Shown here in pieces: positions 13,849 through 20,567 of a stretch of DNA of 20,640 bases. Within the stretch, counting starts at the first letter, position 1. Every line of letters starts with the position of its first letter. Position numbers and translations under genes: made by a program. Source of the stretch: Methanothrix sp. (GTDB lineage Archaea > Halobacteriota > Methanosarcinia > Methanotrichales > Methanotrichaceae); the NCBI GenBank assembly GCA_023229165.1, contig JALNZQ010000017.1, positions 1 through 20,640 on the forward strand, read 5' to 3'. The notes beneath the pieces are model-generated. The model did no database searches, had not been told where the DNA came from, and worked only from the letters and a program-made list of their open reading frames with translations.

Positions 13849-13959
13849 ATGGAGGGATTCTATTTGATCGTTGGTTTACCTACTGATACCTTTATTGGAG
13901 TCATAATTGTGCCCGTAGCCATCTCACTATTGCTATTGATCTGGGCTCTGCGGTGGTGA
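13849..13959 (+). CDS. Single-helix small protein preceding the SSS symporter (probable accessory subunit)
   Basis: A 36-residue protein (ATG 13849) or a 31-residue one (TTG 13864). The TTG has GGAGG eight bases upstream, at 13851-13855; the ATG has no ribosome binding site but lies close to the predicted transcript start. The body is one transmembrane helix (FIGVIIVPVAISLLLLIWAL) with a short GLPTDT lead and an R-W end. Its stop codon overlaps the symporter ATG as TGATG, so the two are translationally coupled. Small one-helix proteins are annotated as 'symporter small accessory protein' beside SSS symporters in methanogens; the role here is inferred from that pattern. It is too short for most gene callers. 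Confidence 0.7.
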   Translation: MEGFYLIVGLPTDTFIGVIIVPVAISLLLLIWALRW

Positions 13960-15497
13960 TGGGCTTGGACTTTATTGGAACCATAATAATAATATTATAT
14001 TTCGTCGGCCTGGTGGCCATCGGAGCCATAGCTTCAAAGAAGATCAAGAACTCAGAGGATTTCCTGGTAGCAGGAAGAAATCTGGGCTTTTGGACCTTTA
14101 CTCTACTGATTGTGGCCAGCATCTGCAGCGGCATGACCATCCTTGGCGTTGCCGGTCTCGGGTATGCCACCGGCTGGCCCAGCATCTGGGAGCAGATCTT
14201 CGTGCCGCTCTCGGCTGCGGTCTGCATACTGTTCTTCGGAACCAAGCTGCACTCAGTTGCCTCTAGGACGGGGTACGTGACGGTGCAAGACTACTTCGCT
14301 CACCGCTTCTACAGCCCGAGAGGCATTCGCGGCACCTCGGCGATAATCGGCGTCCTCATCTCCATCATCTACCTGGTGGGGCAGTACATCTCCATCAGCA
14401 TGGTCTTGTCCTGGCTCTTCAAGATCCCCTATGAGTGGTCGTTAGTGATTGGAGCGGTAATTGTCATGGCCTACACCATCCTTGGCGGCCTTTACGCCAT
14501 TGGCATGGCCTCCCTGGTGCAGGGAATAATGATACTGGCCGGAGTCTTGCTCGTGGGCCCTGTGGTCATTTCCGCCGCAGGGGGATTGGAGCACGTCAAT
14601 CTTGTCCTGGCGGGCATAGATGTGAATATGACCCATCTCTGGTATCCGCAAATGCATCCGCCCTACGCCAAGTACGCCTTCATGACGCCCGAGTACCTGG
14701 TGTCGTTCTTCTTCCTGCTCGCCTTCGGGCTTGCAGCGGCTCCGCACGTAGTGAACAACGTCCTGGCGGCAAGAGATGTTAAGTACTTCAAGTGGGCGCC
14801 TCTGGCAGCTTTCGTCATCTATGCCGTGATCATGTACCTGTGCAAGATCGCCGGCTTTGCGGCTCTATCCATGGTCAGCGAAAAAATGATCTCACTGCCA
14901 ACGGGTGTCGCCAATCCTTCCGACTACAGCTTCATTGTGGCAGCGGAGTATGTCTTCCCGACCTTCTTCGCGCCAATTGTAGCCATAATAGTATTATCGG
15001 CAGTCATGTCCACCACAGACCGGCTCATGCTGACCATCGGCAGCTACGTGAGCTGGGATGTCTACAAGCAGTTCGTCAATAAGGATGCATCTGAGAAGTC
15101 GATCACCCTTCTCAGCCGGGTGGCCATTGGGCTTTCCACCGTCATTACGCTCTATCTGGCCTGGTCCAATCCGCCGGAGCTTTTGGCCTGGCTGATCTGG
15201 ATGGCCATTGGCGTGATGCTGGCCTGCTTTGTAACGCCCCTGTTTGCCGGACTGTACTGGCGGCGGGCGACGCGCGAGGGAGCTTTAGCCTCTATGATCT
15301 TGGGGCTGGTGGGCGTATTTGCCTTCAGCTATTACGCCAAGTTCATCGCACCCATGCCCATGCATCCCAGCATATACGGATTTGCGATATCTGTGGCTGC
15401 CATGATTATAGTCAGCCTGATGACTAAAAAACCGTCTGAGAAGTTGCTGGACGAGACGAGCACCGGCATGTTCATCCGGGATCGCAAGAAGGCCTGA
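13959..15497 (+). CDS. Sodium:solute symporter (SSS) family transporter
   Basis: A 512-residue integral membrane protein of the SSS family, with about 13 helices and normal length. Family features are the N-terminal NSEDFLVAGRNLGFWTFTLL, the segment GGLYAIGMASLVQGIMI, and the late SAVMSTTDRLMLTIGSYVSWDVYKQ, which contains the Ser/Thr cluster of the Na2 sodium site. It couples Na+ entry to uptake of an organic solute. In an aceticlastic methanogen acetate is an attractive substrate, but proline-, pantothenate- or other carboxylate-type members look similar, so the substrate is not assigned. I use ATG 13959 rather than the GTGs at 13953/13956, since it gives the coupled TGATG junction. A strong hairpin terminator begins at its stop codon. 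Confidence 0.93.
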   Translation: MGLDFIGTIIIILYFVGLVAIGAIASKKIKNSEDFLVAGRNLGFWTFTLLIVASICSGMTILGVAGLGYATGWPSIWEQIFVPLSAAVCILFFGTKLHSVASRTGYVTVQDYFAHRFYSPRGIRGTSAIIGVLISIIYLVGQYISISMVLSWLFKIPYEWSLVIGAVIVMAYTILGGLYAIGMASLVQGIMILAGVLLVGPVVISAAGGLEHVNLVLAGIDVNMTHLWYPQMHPPYAKYAFMTPEYLVSFFFLLAFGLAAAPHVVNNVLAARDVKYFKWAPLAAFVIYAVIMYLCKIAGFAALSMVSEKMISLPTGVANPSDYSFIVAAEYVFPTFFAPIVAIIVLSAVMSTTDRLMLTIGSYVSWDVYKQFVNKDASEKSITLLSRVAIGLSTVITLYLAWSNPPELLAWLIWMAIGVMLACFVTPLFAGLYWRRATREGALASMILGLVGVFAFSYYAKFIAPMPMHPSIYGFAISVAAMIIVSLMTKKPSEKLLDETSTGMFIRDRKKA

Positions 15498-15531
15498 GCC
15501 GAACAATACGGCCAGGCGGCTTTATTTTTTT
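15492..15531 (+). terminator. Hairpin plus T-tract terminator after the symporter
   Basis: GCCTG (15492-15496), a bulged A, GCCG, the loop AACAATA, CGGC and CAGGC (15513-15517) form a nine-pair GC-rich stem. It is followed by GGCTTTATTTTTTT. The stem includes the symporter's stop codon. This is a bacterial-looking intrinsic terminator; the T-tract alone would suffice in archaea. Confidence 0.7.
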
Positions 15532-15543
15532 GACGTAATACTC

Positions 15544-15557
15544 CGCAGCTTGCTGCG
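15544..15557. repeat. Short palindrome CGCAGC-TT-GCTGCG
   Basis: Perfect 6-base arms around two bases, lying between the symporter terminator and tRNA-Val. The loop is too short for a simple RNA hairpin with all pairs. It may be part of a weak fold or a protein site; nothing supports a specific role. Confidence 0.35.
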
Positions 15558-15687
15558 CAGGTGCGCCGCCGTTTCGCTCCATTTCCATGCTCCATTGATT
15601 GGTGTCTAAAGTCAAAGGTTTCGGGGCTGCACCTCGAAGGCATAGGAGCGATAAGATCTAATATGACGAGGAGATACTGAAGGGGCA

Positions 15688-15761
15688 GGGCCCGTGGTCT
15701 AGCTGGTTATGACATCGCCCTTACACGGCGGGGATCACGCGTTCGAATCGCGTCGGGCCCA
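15688..15761 (+). tRNA. tRNA-Val (anticodon TAC)
   Basis: Acceptor arms GGGCCCG and CGGGCCC pair over seven bases with discriminator A at 15761. The anticodon stem TCGCC/GGCGG closes the loop CTTACAC, giving anticodon TAC. The T arm ACGCG-TTCGAAT-CGCGT is intact. There is no encoded CCA and no intron. A TATA-like CTAATATG around 15657-15664 lies about 27 bases upstream, a suitable promoter position. The 150 bases between this tRNA and the symporter terminator hold no gene that I can support. Confidence 0.97.
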
Positions 15762-15794
15762 TAATCATCAATTGTTTTAGCTATTCTCTAAAAT

Positions 15795-17039
15795 TCAGAT
15801 TAAGAATAGGGCAACGAGCCCAACCAGTACCGTTGGCAGAAATATTTTCGCGATCTTGTTGCCAAATTCCTTTGTCCCCAGCACGTAGGCTATGCAGAGT
15901 TTGACCAGGGTGTTGGTTATGGCGGCCAGGGTGATGGTAGTGACTGCCACGACGGGAACGACCGTCGACTTTGCCAGAGAGGCCATGGTCAGAACAATGG
16001 CATCGACATCCGCCAGGCCGGAGACAATGCCTGCGGCATAAAGTCCCGCATCTCCGAAGTAAACGTTGGCCAGCTTGGAGATGATCAGCACAAAGGCGAA
16101 GAACGCGCCGAACTTCAGGGCGGGTATGATGCGAAAGGGATCTTTCACCTTCACCTCTTTTCTCGTCGGGGCGTTCTTTCTGACCAGCAAGTAGGCCAAA
16201 GATGAGCCCACCAGGGCCATGAGCAGCAGATGAGGCAGAAGTGCGAAGAAGAGGTCCCTGTTTACTAACAGCACAATGAAGAGAATTCGGGGGAACATGG
16301 TGCAGCTAGCTATGGCCGCGGCAAAGACTGCAGAGGGCAGTATCTCCGGGCTCTCCTTTACCTCCGCTGCCATGGAAGAGGTGACGGCGGTGCTGGAAAC
16401 CAGGCCGCCTAAAATGCCCGCAAGGGCGAGCCCCCTCTCTGCGCCCAGGAGGCGGATCGCGACGTAGCCCGCGTAGCCAATGAGGCTCACCAGCACCACG
16501 AAGAGCCAGATCTGGCGGGGATTGAGCACACCCCAGGGGCCCAGAGGCGTCTCGGGCAAGAGCGGGTAGATGACCAGGGCGATTATCCCCATCTTGAGGG
16601 TATCGAGCAGATCCGTCTCGCTCAGCACTTCCACGTAGTGATGAGTTATTTTTCGCGTGGCCAGGACAAAGGTTGCGATGATGGATAGAGCCACCGCCAG
16701 GAGAATGCTATCGGGAAATCCGGTCAGCATTCCCAGGGCAAAGGTGACGACAGCGGCTACGGCTGCAGTAAAATCGACTCTGCCCAGAGTGCTGACAGAG
16801 GACGCATATCCCACAGTCACGAGGATGGTGAAGGTGGCCATGGATGCGATGGCAAAGCCGGGGCCGAAATGGACTGAGAGAGATGAGCACAAAGATCCCA
16901 GGAGGGCGATCAAGACGAAGGTGCGCAGGCCCGCCACGCCCCGAACCTTGTCCTCAACCAACCGGCGCTGGCGCTCCGTGCCGATGAGAGCGCCTATTAG
17001 TAGAGCGATGAGAAAAGGGTAAATCTCGGCAAAGTTCAT
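15795..17039 (-). CDS. MgtC/SapB-domain membrane protein with DUF4010
   Basis: A 414-residue polytopic membrane protein. The N-terminal 140 residues are the MgtC/SapB-like domain (PFLIALLIGALIGTERQRR, then VRGVAGLRTFVLIALLGSL). The rest is the DUF4010 domain, with GLALAGILGGLVSSTAVTSSMA and FGDAGLYAAGIVSGLADVDAIVLTMASLAK. Such proteins are widespread in archaea and bacteria and are suspected of Mg2+ or other ion homeostasis, but activity is not established. About 12 helices are visible. The ATG at 17039 has no clear ribosome binding site; a TATA-like GGCTATTAACC around 17067 would give an almost leaderless mRNA. It converges with tRNA-Val. Confidence 0.88.
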   Translation of the reverse strand: MNFAEIYPFLIALLIGALIGTERQRRLVEDKVRGVAGLRTFVLIALLGSLCSSLSVHFGPGFAIASMATFTILVTVGYASSVSTLGRVDFTAAVAAVVTFALGMLTGFPDSILLAVALSIIATFVLATRKITHHYVEVLSETDLLDTLKMGIIALVIYPLLPETPLGPWGVLNPRQIWLFVVLVSLIGYAGYVAIRLLGAERGLALAGILGGLVSSTAVTSSMAAEVKESPEILPSAVFAAAIASCTMFPRILFIVLLVNRDLFFALLPHLLLMALVGSSLAYLLVRKNAPTRKEVKVKDPFRIIPALKFGAFFAFVLIISKLANVYFGDAGLYAAGIVSGLADVDAIVLTMASLAKSTVVPVVAVTTITLAAITNTLVKLCIAYVLGTKEFGNKIAKIFLPTVLVGLVALFLI

Positions 17040-17187
17040 TGTGCATTTTTTGTTATTATCTGGTTAATAGCCTTTGCCTTTCGATGCTGCATCGAGATAG
17101 TCCTATGCTTTTGGGCTTCGGACCCCTCCTGAGCCGGATCCGCATCTCTTTTGCACGTACTTGATGGTCGATACATTCCTGGCCGAT

Positions 17188-17216
17188 AAAAAGAGGCCCC
17201 CACTTACCTAGGGGGT
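17188..17216 (-). terminator. Hairpin plus T-tract terminator after the amidohydrolase gene
   Basis: On the minus strand CCCCC (17215-17211), the loop TAGGTAAGT and GGGGG (17201-17197) form a GC stem followed by CCTCTTTTTATC. It lies about 70 bases beyond the stop codon at 17286. The rest of the 246-base gap down to 17040 holds no gene that I can support. Confidence 0.6.
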
Positions 17217-17285
17217 CGCTGTCATCAATGTGTAGATCAGCTATGGCAGATTATCTGCGCTGAGTCTGAACCTCTACGCCCAGTC

Positions 17286-18368
17286 TTAACTTCCCTTCAG
17301 TACTCTTGCCAGGTTATCGTGGGCAAGGTTTCTTGCAGTCGCAGGCCTCAATACTCTGAGGAGCGGCTTGTACTTGCTTATCTCCCTATAGTAAGCGGCG
17401 CCGAAGGATCCTGTCTTATCTGAGCCGATCATGAACCTATCTGGATATTTTTCTATCAGCGTCACCCATTCGTCCTTCAGTTTACCTTCAGGCGCTATCA
17501 CTGTATCATAGACGAGCCAGGATATATCGACCCACAGATTTTTGTTTCTCCCTAACATCCCATCAACGTCGCTTCTGAGAGTGGTGATATTCAAATTCCT
17601 GCCCTGGCCTGCGTGACACCACACAAAACGCGTGTCCGGGTGCTTCGATACCGCACTGCTGATTTCGTGGAGGTAGATCGGGTCCCTCAGCGATGTCGTC
17701 CCTATATCGTTGTGGATCCATATCGGCAGACCAACAGACGCAGCGTAATCATAAATCTCGTCGAGGCTAGGGTCATTTGCCCTGGTGGTCTCTCCTGGAG
17801 TCAGGCGGGTGAGTTCGTTATGCCTTGCAAAGATCTCGCCTATCCCTTCCCAGAGGCCTGGATACATTGATCGCATCAGTTTTATGTGATTCACAGAATT
17901 CTTATCGGTTGGGTTGAAGCCGCAGATGAAAGGATGGATCCTCTTCCTCTGATCTGCTGAGAGATTGAGGATGGCCCTTGCCACGATGACATCGGTCATG
18001 CTGTAATAGTAGGTCTCTGAATCGTCGTCATCATAATAATTTGGCTTTTGAAGATCCTCGTCGTCCCACTTCTTGGTCACGGGCAGGCCAAAGAGGACTA
18101 TCTGATCGACGTTGGATGAATTCATTGCATTGAGCAGGGCCTGCATGCCCTCGGACCCCTGGGTGAAGTTGACGTAGTGGCAGTGCGCGTCATTCAATAT
18201 ATAACTCGTAGTATTGTTGTACTGGGGCAGGGTCGTATTAGAGGCGTTATTTTCGATCTCCCCGGACTGCGCAGATGCTGCCAGGTCTTTTGCGTACTCC
18301 TCTGCGGCAAGGCAGGTGCCTGCTGAGAGGACTATGGTGATAATTGCCATTATGGCTATCTTTTCCAT
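17286..18368 (-). CDS. Exported amidohydrolase-fold (Amidohydro_2-like) protein
   Basis: A 360-residue protein with a signal peptide (M-E-K-I then AIMAIITIVLSAGTCLA, cleavage before A-E-E-Y), so it acts outside the membrane. The mature part is a metal-dependent hydrolase TIM barrel: DAHCH is the first-strand HxH motif, and IHNDIG, VWCHAGQGRN and MIGSDKTG supply the later His and Asp ligands. An acidic/tyrosine-rich loop (around YYDDDDSETYYYS) is unusual. Start ATG 18368 is preferred over ATG 18374 because GAGGG is six bases upstream of the former and abuts the latter. It has its own TATA (AAATAAATATC near 18406) and terminator, so it is monocistronic. Substrate unknown; exported members of this fold are uncommon in methanogens. 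Confidence 0.75.
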   Translation of the reverse strand: MEKIAIMAIITIVLSAGTCLAAEEYAKDLAASAQSGEIENNASNTTLPQYNNTTSYILNDAHCHYVNFTQGSEGMQALLNAMNSSNVDQIVLFGLPVTKKWDDEDLQKPNYYDDDDSETYYYSMTDVIVARAILNLSADQRKRIHPFICGFNPTDKNSVNHIKLMRSMYPGLWEGIGEIFARHNELTRLTPGETTRANDPSLDEIYDYAASVGLPIWIHNDIGTTSLRDPIYLHEISSAVSKHPDTRFVWCHAGQGRNLNITTLRSDVDGMLGRNKNLWVDISWLVYDTVIAPEGKLKDEWVTLIEKYPDRFMIGSDKTGSFGAAYYREISKYKPLLRVLRPATARNLAHDNLARVLKGS

Positions 18369-18562
18369 CTTCATCCCTCAAGATGGATGTAGGGCTTTTG
18401 ATATTTATTTTTTGCTTGTAATTTAGGGATTGTGGTTTCTCGCATAATGCTTACGATAATCAAATTCATAATGCTCTATTTCTCCAGGAACTCGCTCACG
18501 GGCCTGCTATGCCCCCGGAAAGACCTGGAATTTACGTGCATGCCAATATCAAGGACGCCCAC

Positions 18563-19273
18563 ATGGACACCAGCCAAGTTTTAAAGCGATGCACATCTTC
18601 TCCAGGAATGATGGACGAGCAAAAAGTCGCGAAATGCATTGCCATCCTTGAGAAGGAATACGGAGTGCCCAAGCAGAACGAAGTCGATCCCGTGGATCTG
18701 CTGATCATGACCATCCTCTCTCAGAACACCAGCGATACCAACAGTCTGCGAGCCTTTGCCATCTTGAAGAGTGCTTTTTGCAATTACGAGGAGATTCTCG
18801 CAGCACCAGTAGAAGCTGTGGCTGATGCGATTCGTGCGGGGGGCCTGGCGGAGATAAAGGCCCGGCGCATAAAAGAGGCGCTTTCCAGAATGAAGCAGGA
18901 TGCCGGGGCGATCACCCTCTTCTTTCTGGAGGATATGGAAAAGGATGAGGCCATGACATATCTGCTATCCATGCCCGGCGTGGGGCCCAAGACGGCGTCC
19001 GTGGTGCTCCTCTTCGCCTTTGGTATGCCCTTCCTGCCTGTGGACACGCACGTCTATCGCGTCTCGCGTCGGTTGGGACTGCTGGCCGAGGATGTCAGGC
19101 TGGAAAAGGCGCAGCCGATTTTAGAGCGGATCGTTCCTGCGGATAAGTATCACTCCCTGCATTTGAACCTGATAACGCACGGCAGGCTCATTTGCCGGGC
19201 GCGAGGGCCAAAACATGTTGAATGTGCCCTGCACAGTTGCTGCGACTATTACTTGCAGGGCCAAAAGCCTTAA
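18563..19273 (+). CDS. nth: Endonuclease III-type DNA glycosylase/AP lyase, atypical Fe-S ligand set
   Basis: A 236-residue HhH-GPD glycosylase that removes oxidised pyrimidines and cleaves abasic sites. The helix-hairpin-helix reads MPGVGPKTA with catalytic Lys143, and the catalytic Asp161 lies in VDTHVYRVSRRLGL, 18 residues later as in E. coli Nth (Lys120/Asp138). The C-terminal [4Fe-4S] loop has exactly the canonical spacing, but the second Cys is His: C211-X6-H218-X2-C221-X5-C227, with an additional Cys226. ATG 18563 follows AAGGA at seven bases; the upstream ATG 18509 has no ribosome binding site. The stop codon lies inside the likely promoter (CTTAAAT) of tRNA-Glu. Confidence 0.9.
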   Translation: MDTSQVLKRCTSSPGMMDEQKVAKCIAILEKEYGVPKQNEVDPVDLLIMTILSQNTSDTNSLRAFAILKSAFCNYEEILAAPVEAVADAIRAGGLAEIKARRIKEALSRMKQDAGAITLFFLEDMEKDEAMTYLLSMPGVGPKTASVVLLFAFGMPFLPVDTHVYRVSRRLGLLAEDVRLEKAQPILERIVPADKYHSLHLNLITHGRLICRARGPKHVECALHSCCDYYLQGQKP

Positions 19274-19301
19274 ATGAGAGAAGAAACCACCCAAAGTCCG
19301 C

Positions 19302-19376
19302 GCTCCTGTAGTGTAGCTCGGCCAATCATGAAGGACTCTCACTCCTTCGACTCGGGTTCAAATCCCGACGGGAGCA
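19302..19376 (+). tRNA. tRNA-Glu (anticodon CTC)
   Basis: Acceptor GCTCCTG pairs with CGGGAGC (one T-G pair), discriminator A at 19376. Anticodon stem AAGGA/TCCTT encloses CTCTCAC, giving CTC. T arm TCGGG-TTCAAAT-CCCGA is intact. There is no encoded CCA and no intron. A CTTAAAT box at 19269-19275 is about 30 bases upstream. The accessory-looking gene cluster begins just after its 3' end, the usual position for an element integrated at a tRNA; no second copy of the 3' end occurs in the window. Confidence 0.97.
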
Positions 19377-19464
19377 TATAATTACTAAGTAAGGCAATAA
19401 GTCTTTTAGGTGGGGAAATTATATTATAGTCATTGCTTTGCACCACAAAACAGTGACGAAGGGA

Positions 19465-19647
19465 TTAAGCGGAGGCCTCACAAGGGTTTCCGCTTTTCTC
19501 TAGTTCCTGCTCATGTTTTTCTAGGTATTCTTTGATGGCTTCGACCGCTATTTCACTCTGGCCGCGAAAAGAACCTGTCTTTTTATAAACGAAATCTTTC
19601 AGTCTTTTCTCCAGATCATCCGGAAGATATACGTTAACTCTACCCAT
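19465..19647 (-). CDS. Ribbon-helix-helix DNA-binding protein (CopG/MetJ-like)
   Basis: A 60-residue protein. GRVNVYLPDDLEKRLKDFV is the N-terminal beta strand and first helix of the ribbon-helix-helix fold, and FRGQSEIAVEAIKEYLEKHEQELE is the turn and second helix. Such proteins bind DNA as dimers and often regulate small operons, antitoxin systems or mobile elements; no toxin gene is adjacent. A TATA box (CTTTTATC, about 19677-19670) puts the transcript start near 19650, so the mRNA is leaderless. An ATAGC-N5-GCTAT repeat covers this start, consistent with autoregulation. It faces away from the SWIM gene cluster and towards tRNA-Glu. Confidence 0.8.
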   Translation of the reverse strand: MGRVNVYLPDDLEKRLKDFVYKKTGSFRGQSEIAVEAIKEYLEKHEQELEKSGNPCEASA

Positions 19648-19649
19648 AC

Positions 19650-19734
19650 TATAGCTGTATGCTATTTTGGGATAAAAGCATTATGGTGTTATGGCACCGC
19701 AACTATTTTATACTCAACAGTGCTATAGTGCTAT
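19650..19734. promoter_or_regulatory. Divergent promoter with shared GCTAT half-sites
   Basis: The gap between the RHH gene and the SWIM gene holds two outward-facing TATA boxes (minus strand about 19670-19677, plus strand TTTTATA 19706-19712). ATAGC-N5-GCTAT lies at 19650-19664, at the RHH transcript start. GCTAT occurs again at 19722-19726 and 19730-19734, between the plus TATA and the expected start near 19735, forming a short ATAG-TG-CTAT inverted repeat at 19725-19734. Shared half-sites at both promoters suggest one regulator, probably the RHH protein. Confidence 0.55.
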
Positions 19735-19746
19735 TGGTGCAAAGCG

Positions 19747-20106
19747 ATGTTGAACAAAATAGTTTTAGCTAGCCCGGTCACTCAGAGCCGGGAAGCCGTA
19801 AAGCAGTTGATTACCCAGGACAACCACGGCCAGGAGCCGACAGAAATGCCCAGTTTCTACAGGCTTACTGGCGAAATGGTGCTGGTCCTCAATGGCAGGA
19901 AGGACGCTTATTATGTCACCACGCCCAAAACATGCTCCTGTCCATCGGCCACATTCCGGCCCGGCCCATGCAAGCATTCTAAGAGGTACTTTCCTCAGTC
20001 CATGAGGGAGGCAGCCACCCAGGAGAGCATCCGGCCGAAGCTTCCAGCCTTCAAGCCTTTTGATAGCCTTCCATCCGAGGAGAAGGCTGCGGCGGGGGTG
20101 GCTTAG
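19747..20106 (+). CDS. SWIM zinc-finger protein
   Basis: A 119-residue protein carrying a SWIM-type zinc finger: CSCPSATFRPGPCKH fits C-x-C-x(n)-C-x-H, preceded by the strand-rich EMVLVLNGRKDAYYVTT that is typical of this module. SWIM domains bind DNA or proteins and occur in archaeal replication/recombination contexts and in mobile elements. Flanking parts are short and low in recognisable features, with a Pro-rich tail. It is the first of at least four tightly spaced genes (next ATG directly after its TAG), so it opens an operon from the TATA at 19706-19712. Its specific function is not known. Confidence 0.75.
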   Translation: MLNKIVLASPVTQSREAVKQLITQDNHGQEPTEMPSFYRLTGEMVLVLNGRKDAYYVTTPKTCSCPSATFRPGPCKHSKRYFPQSMREAATQESIRPKLPAFKPFDSLPSEEKAAAGVA

Positions 20107-20232
20107 ATGGCCTCTCCCTCATCACTGGCTGAGCTGAATCCAATGCTGAAAGAAATTGAGCCAGATAGGTTGGCGCGCTTGAGCTGGCTGTCCGATCGGC
20201 TCTATCACGAACTCAGCGACGTGGAGGACTGA
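20107..20232 (+). CDS. 41-residue hypothetical protein
   Basis: A short gene, ATG to TGA, in the SWIM operon. It starts immediately after the SWIM stop codon, with GGGGGTGG as a ribosome binding site, and ends two bases before the next ATG. Residues 14-38 are predicted helical and amphipathic (KEIEPDRLARLSWLSDRLYHEL), followed by an acidic S-D-V-E-D tail. The tight packing on both sides, with a good ribosome binding site, is the main evidence that it is real. No family is recognised. Confidence 0.6.
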   Translation: MASPSSLAELNPMLKEIEPDRLARLSWLSDRLYHELSDVED

Positions 20233-20234
20233 AG

Positions 20235-20567
20235 ATGGCCGCCGCCATTAGGATCAAGCTGGGCGATCTGCTCAGTATATTGATGGAGAAGCCGCCGGTG
20301 GTTCATGACAGCCACACAAGGCAAGTTCGTCTATTTTCTACGGCATCGGCTAAGGCAGAACGCCGCCCTTTGAATCGAGCGATAGAAGAGGACCTGGAAG
20401 CCATCAAAGCGTTCTTGCTGAATGGGACTGCCAGAAGGGACGATCTTGAGATGGAGCTCAACATGTCCGATCATGCCGTTTTGCATCGGCTTGATCTGCT
20501 TAAAGAAAGAGGCGTTTTGATCGATCTGCCTGGCGATAAATACGGGATCCTGGGAGGGAGACAATGA
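20235..20567 (+). CDS. Winged-helix-like small protein
   Basis: A 110-residue protein. The C-terminal 65 residues (IEEDLEAIKAFLLNGTARRD, then MELNMSDHAVLHRLDLLKERGVL and a short beta wing ending Y-G-I-L-G) look like a winged helix-turn-helix. The N-terminal 45 residues are basic and of unknown fold. GGAGG at 20223-20227 is seven bases before the ATG. Its stop overlaps the next ATG by four bases (ATGA), so the operon continues. Likely a DNA-binding protein of the island; no family name is claimed. Confidence 0.65.
   Translation: MAAAIRIKLGDLLSILMEKPPVVHDSHTRQVRLFSTASAKAERRPLNRAIEEDLEAIKAFLLNGTARRDDLEMELNMSDHAVLHRLDLLKERGVLIDLPGDKYGILGGRQ

Noticed and set aside
18509..18562. Upstream ATG extending endonuclease III by 18 residues
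   Set aside because: No ribosome binding site before it, and the added residues do not match the family N-terminus; ATG 18563 follows AAGGA.
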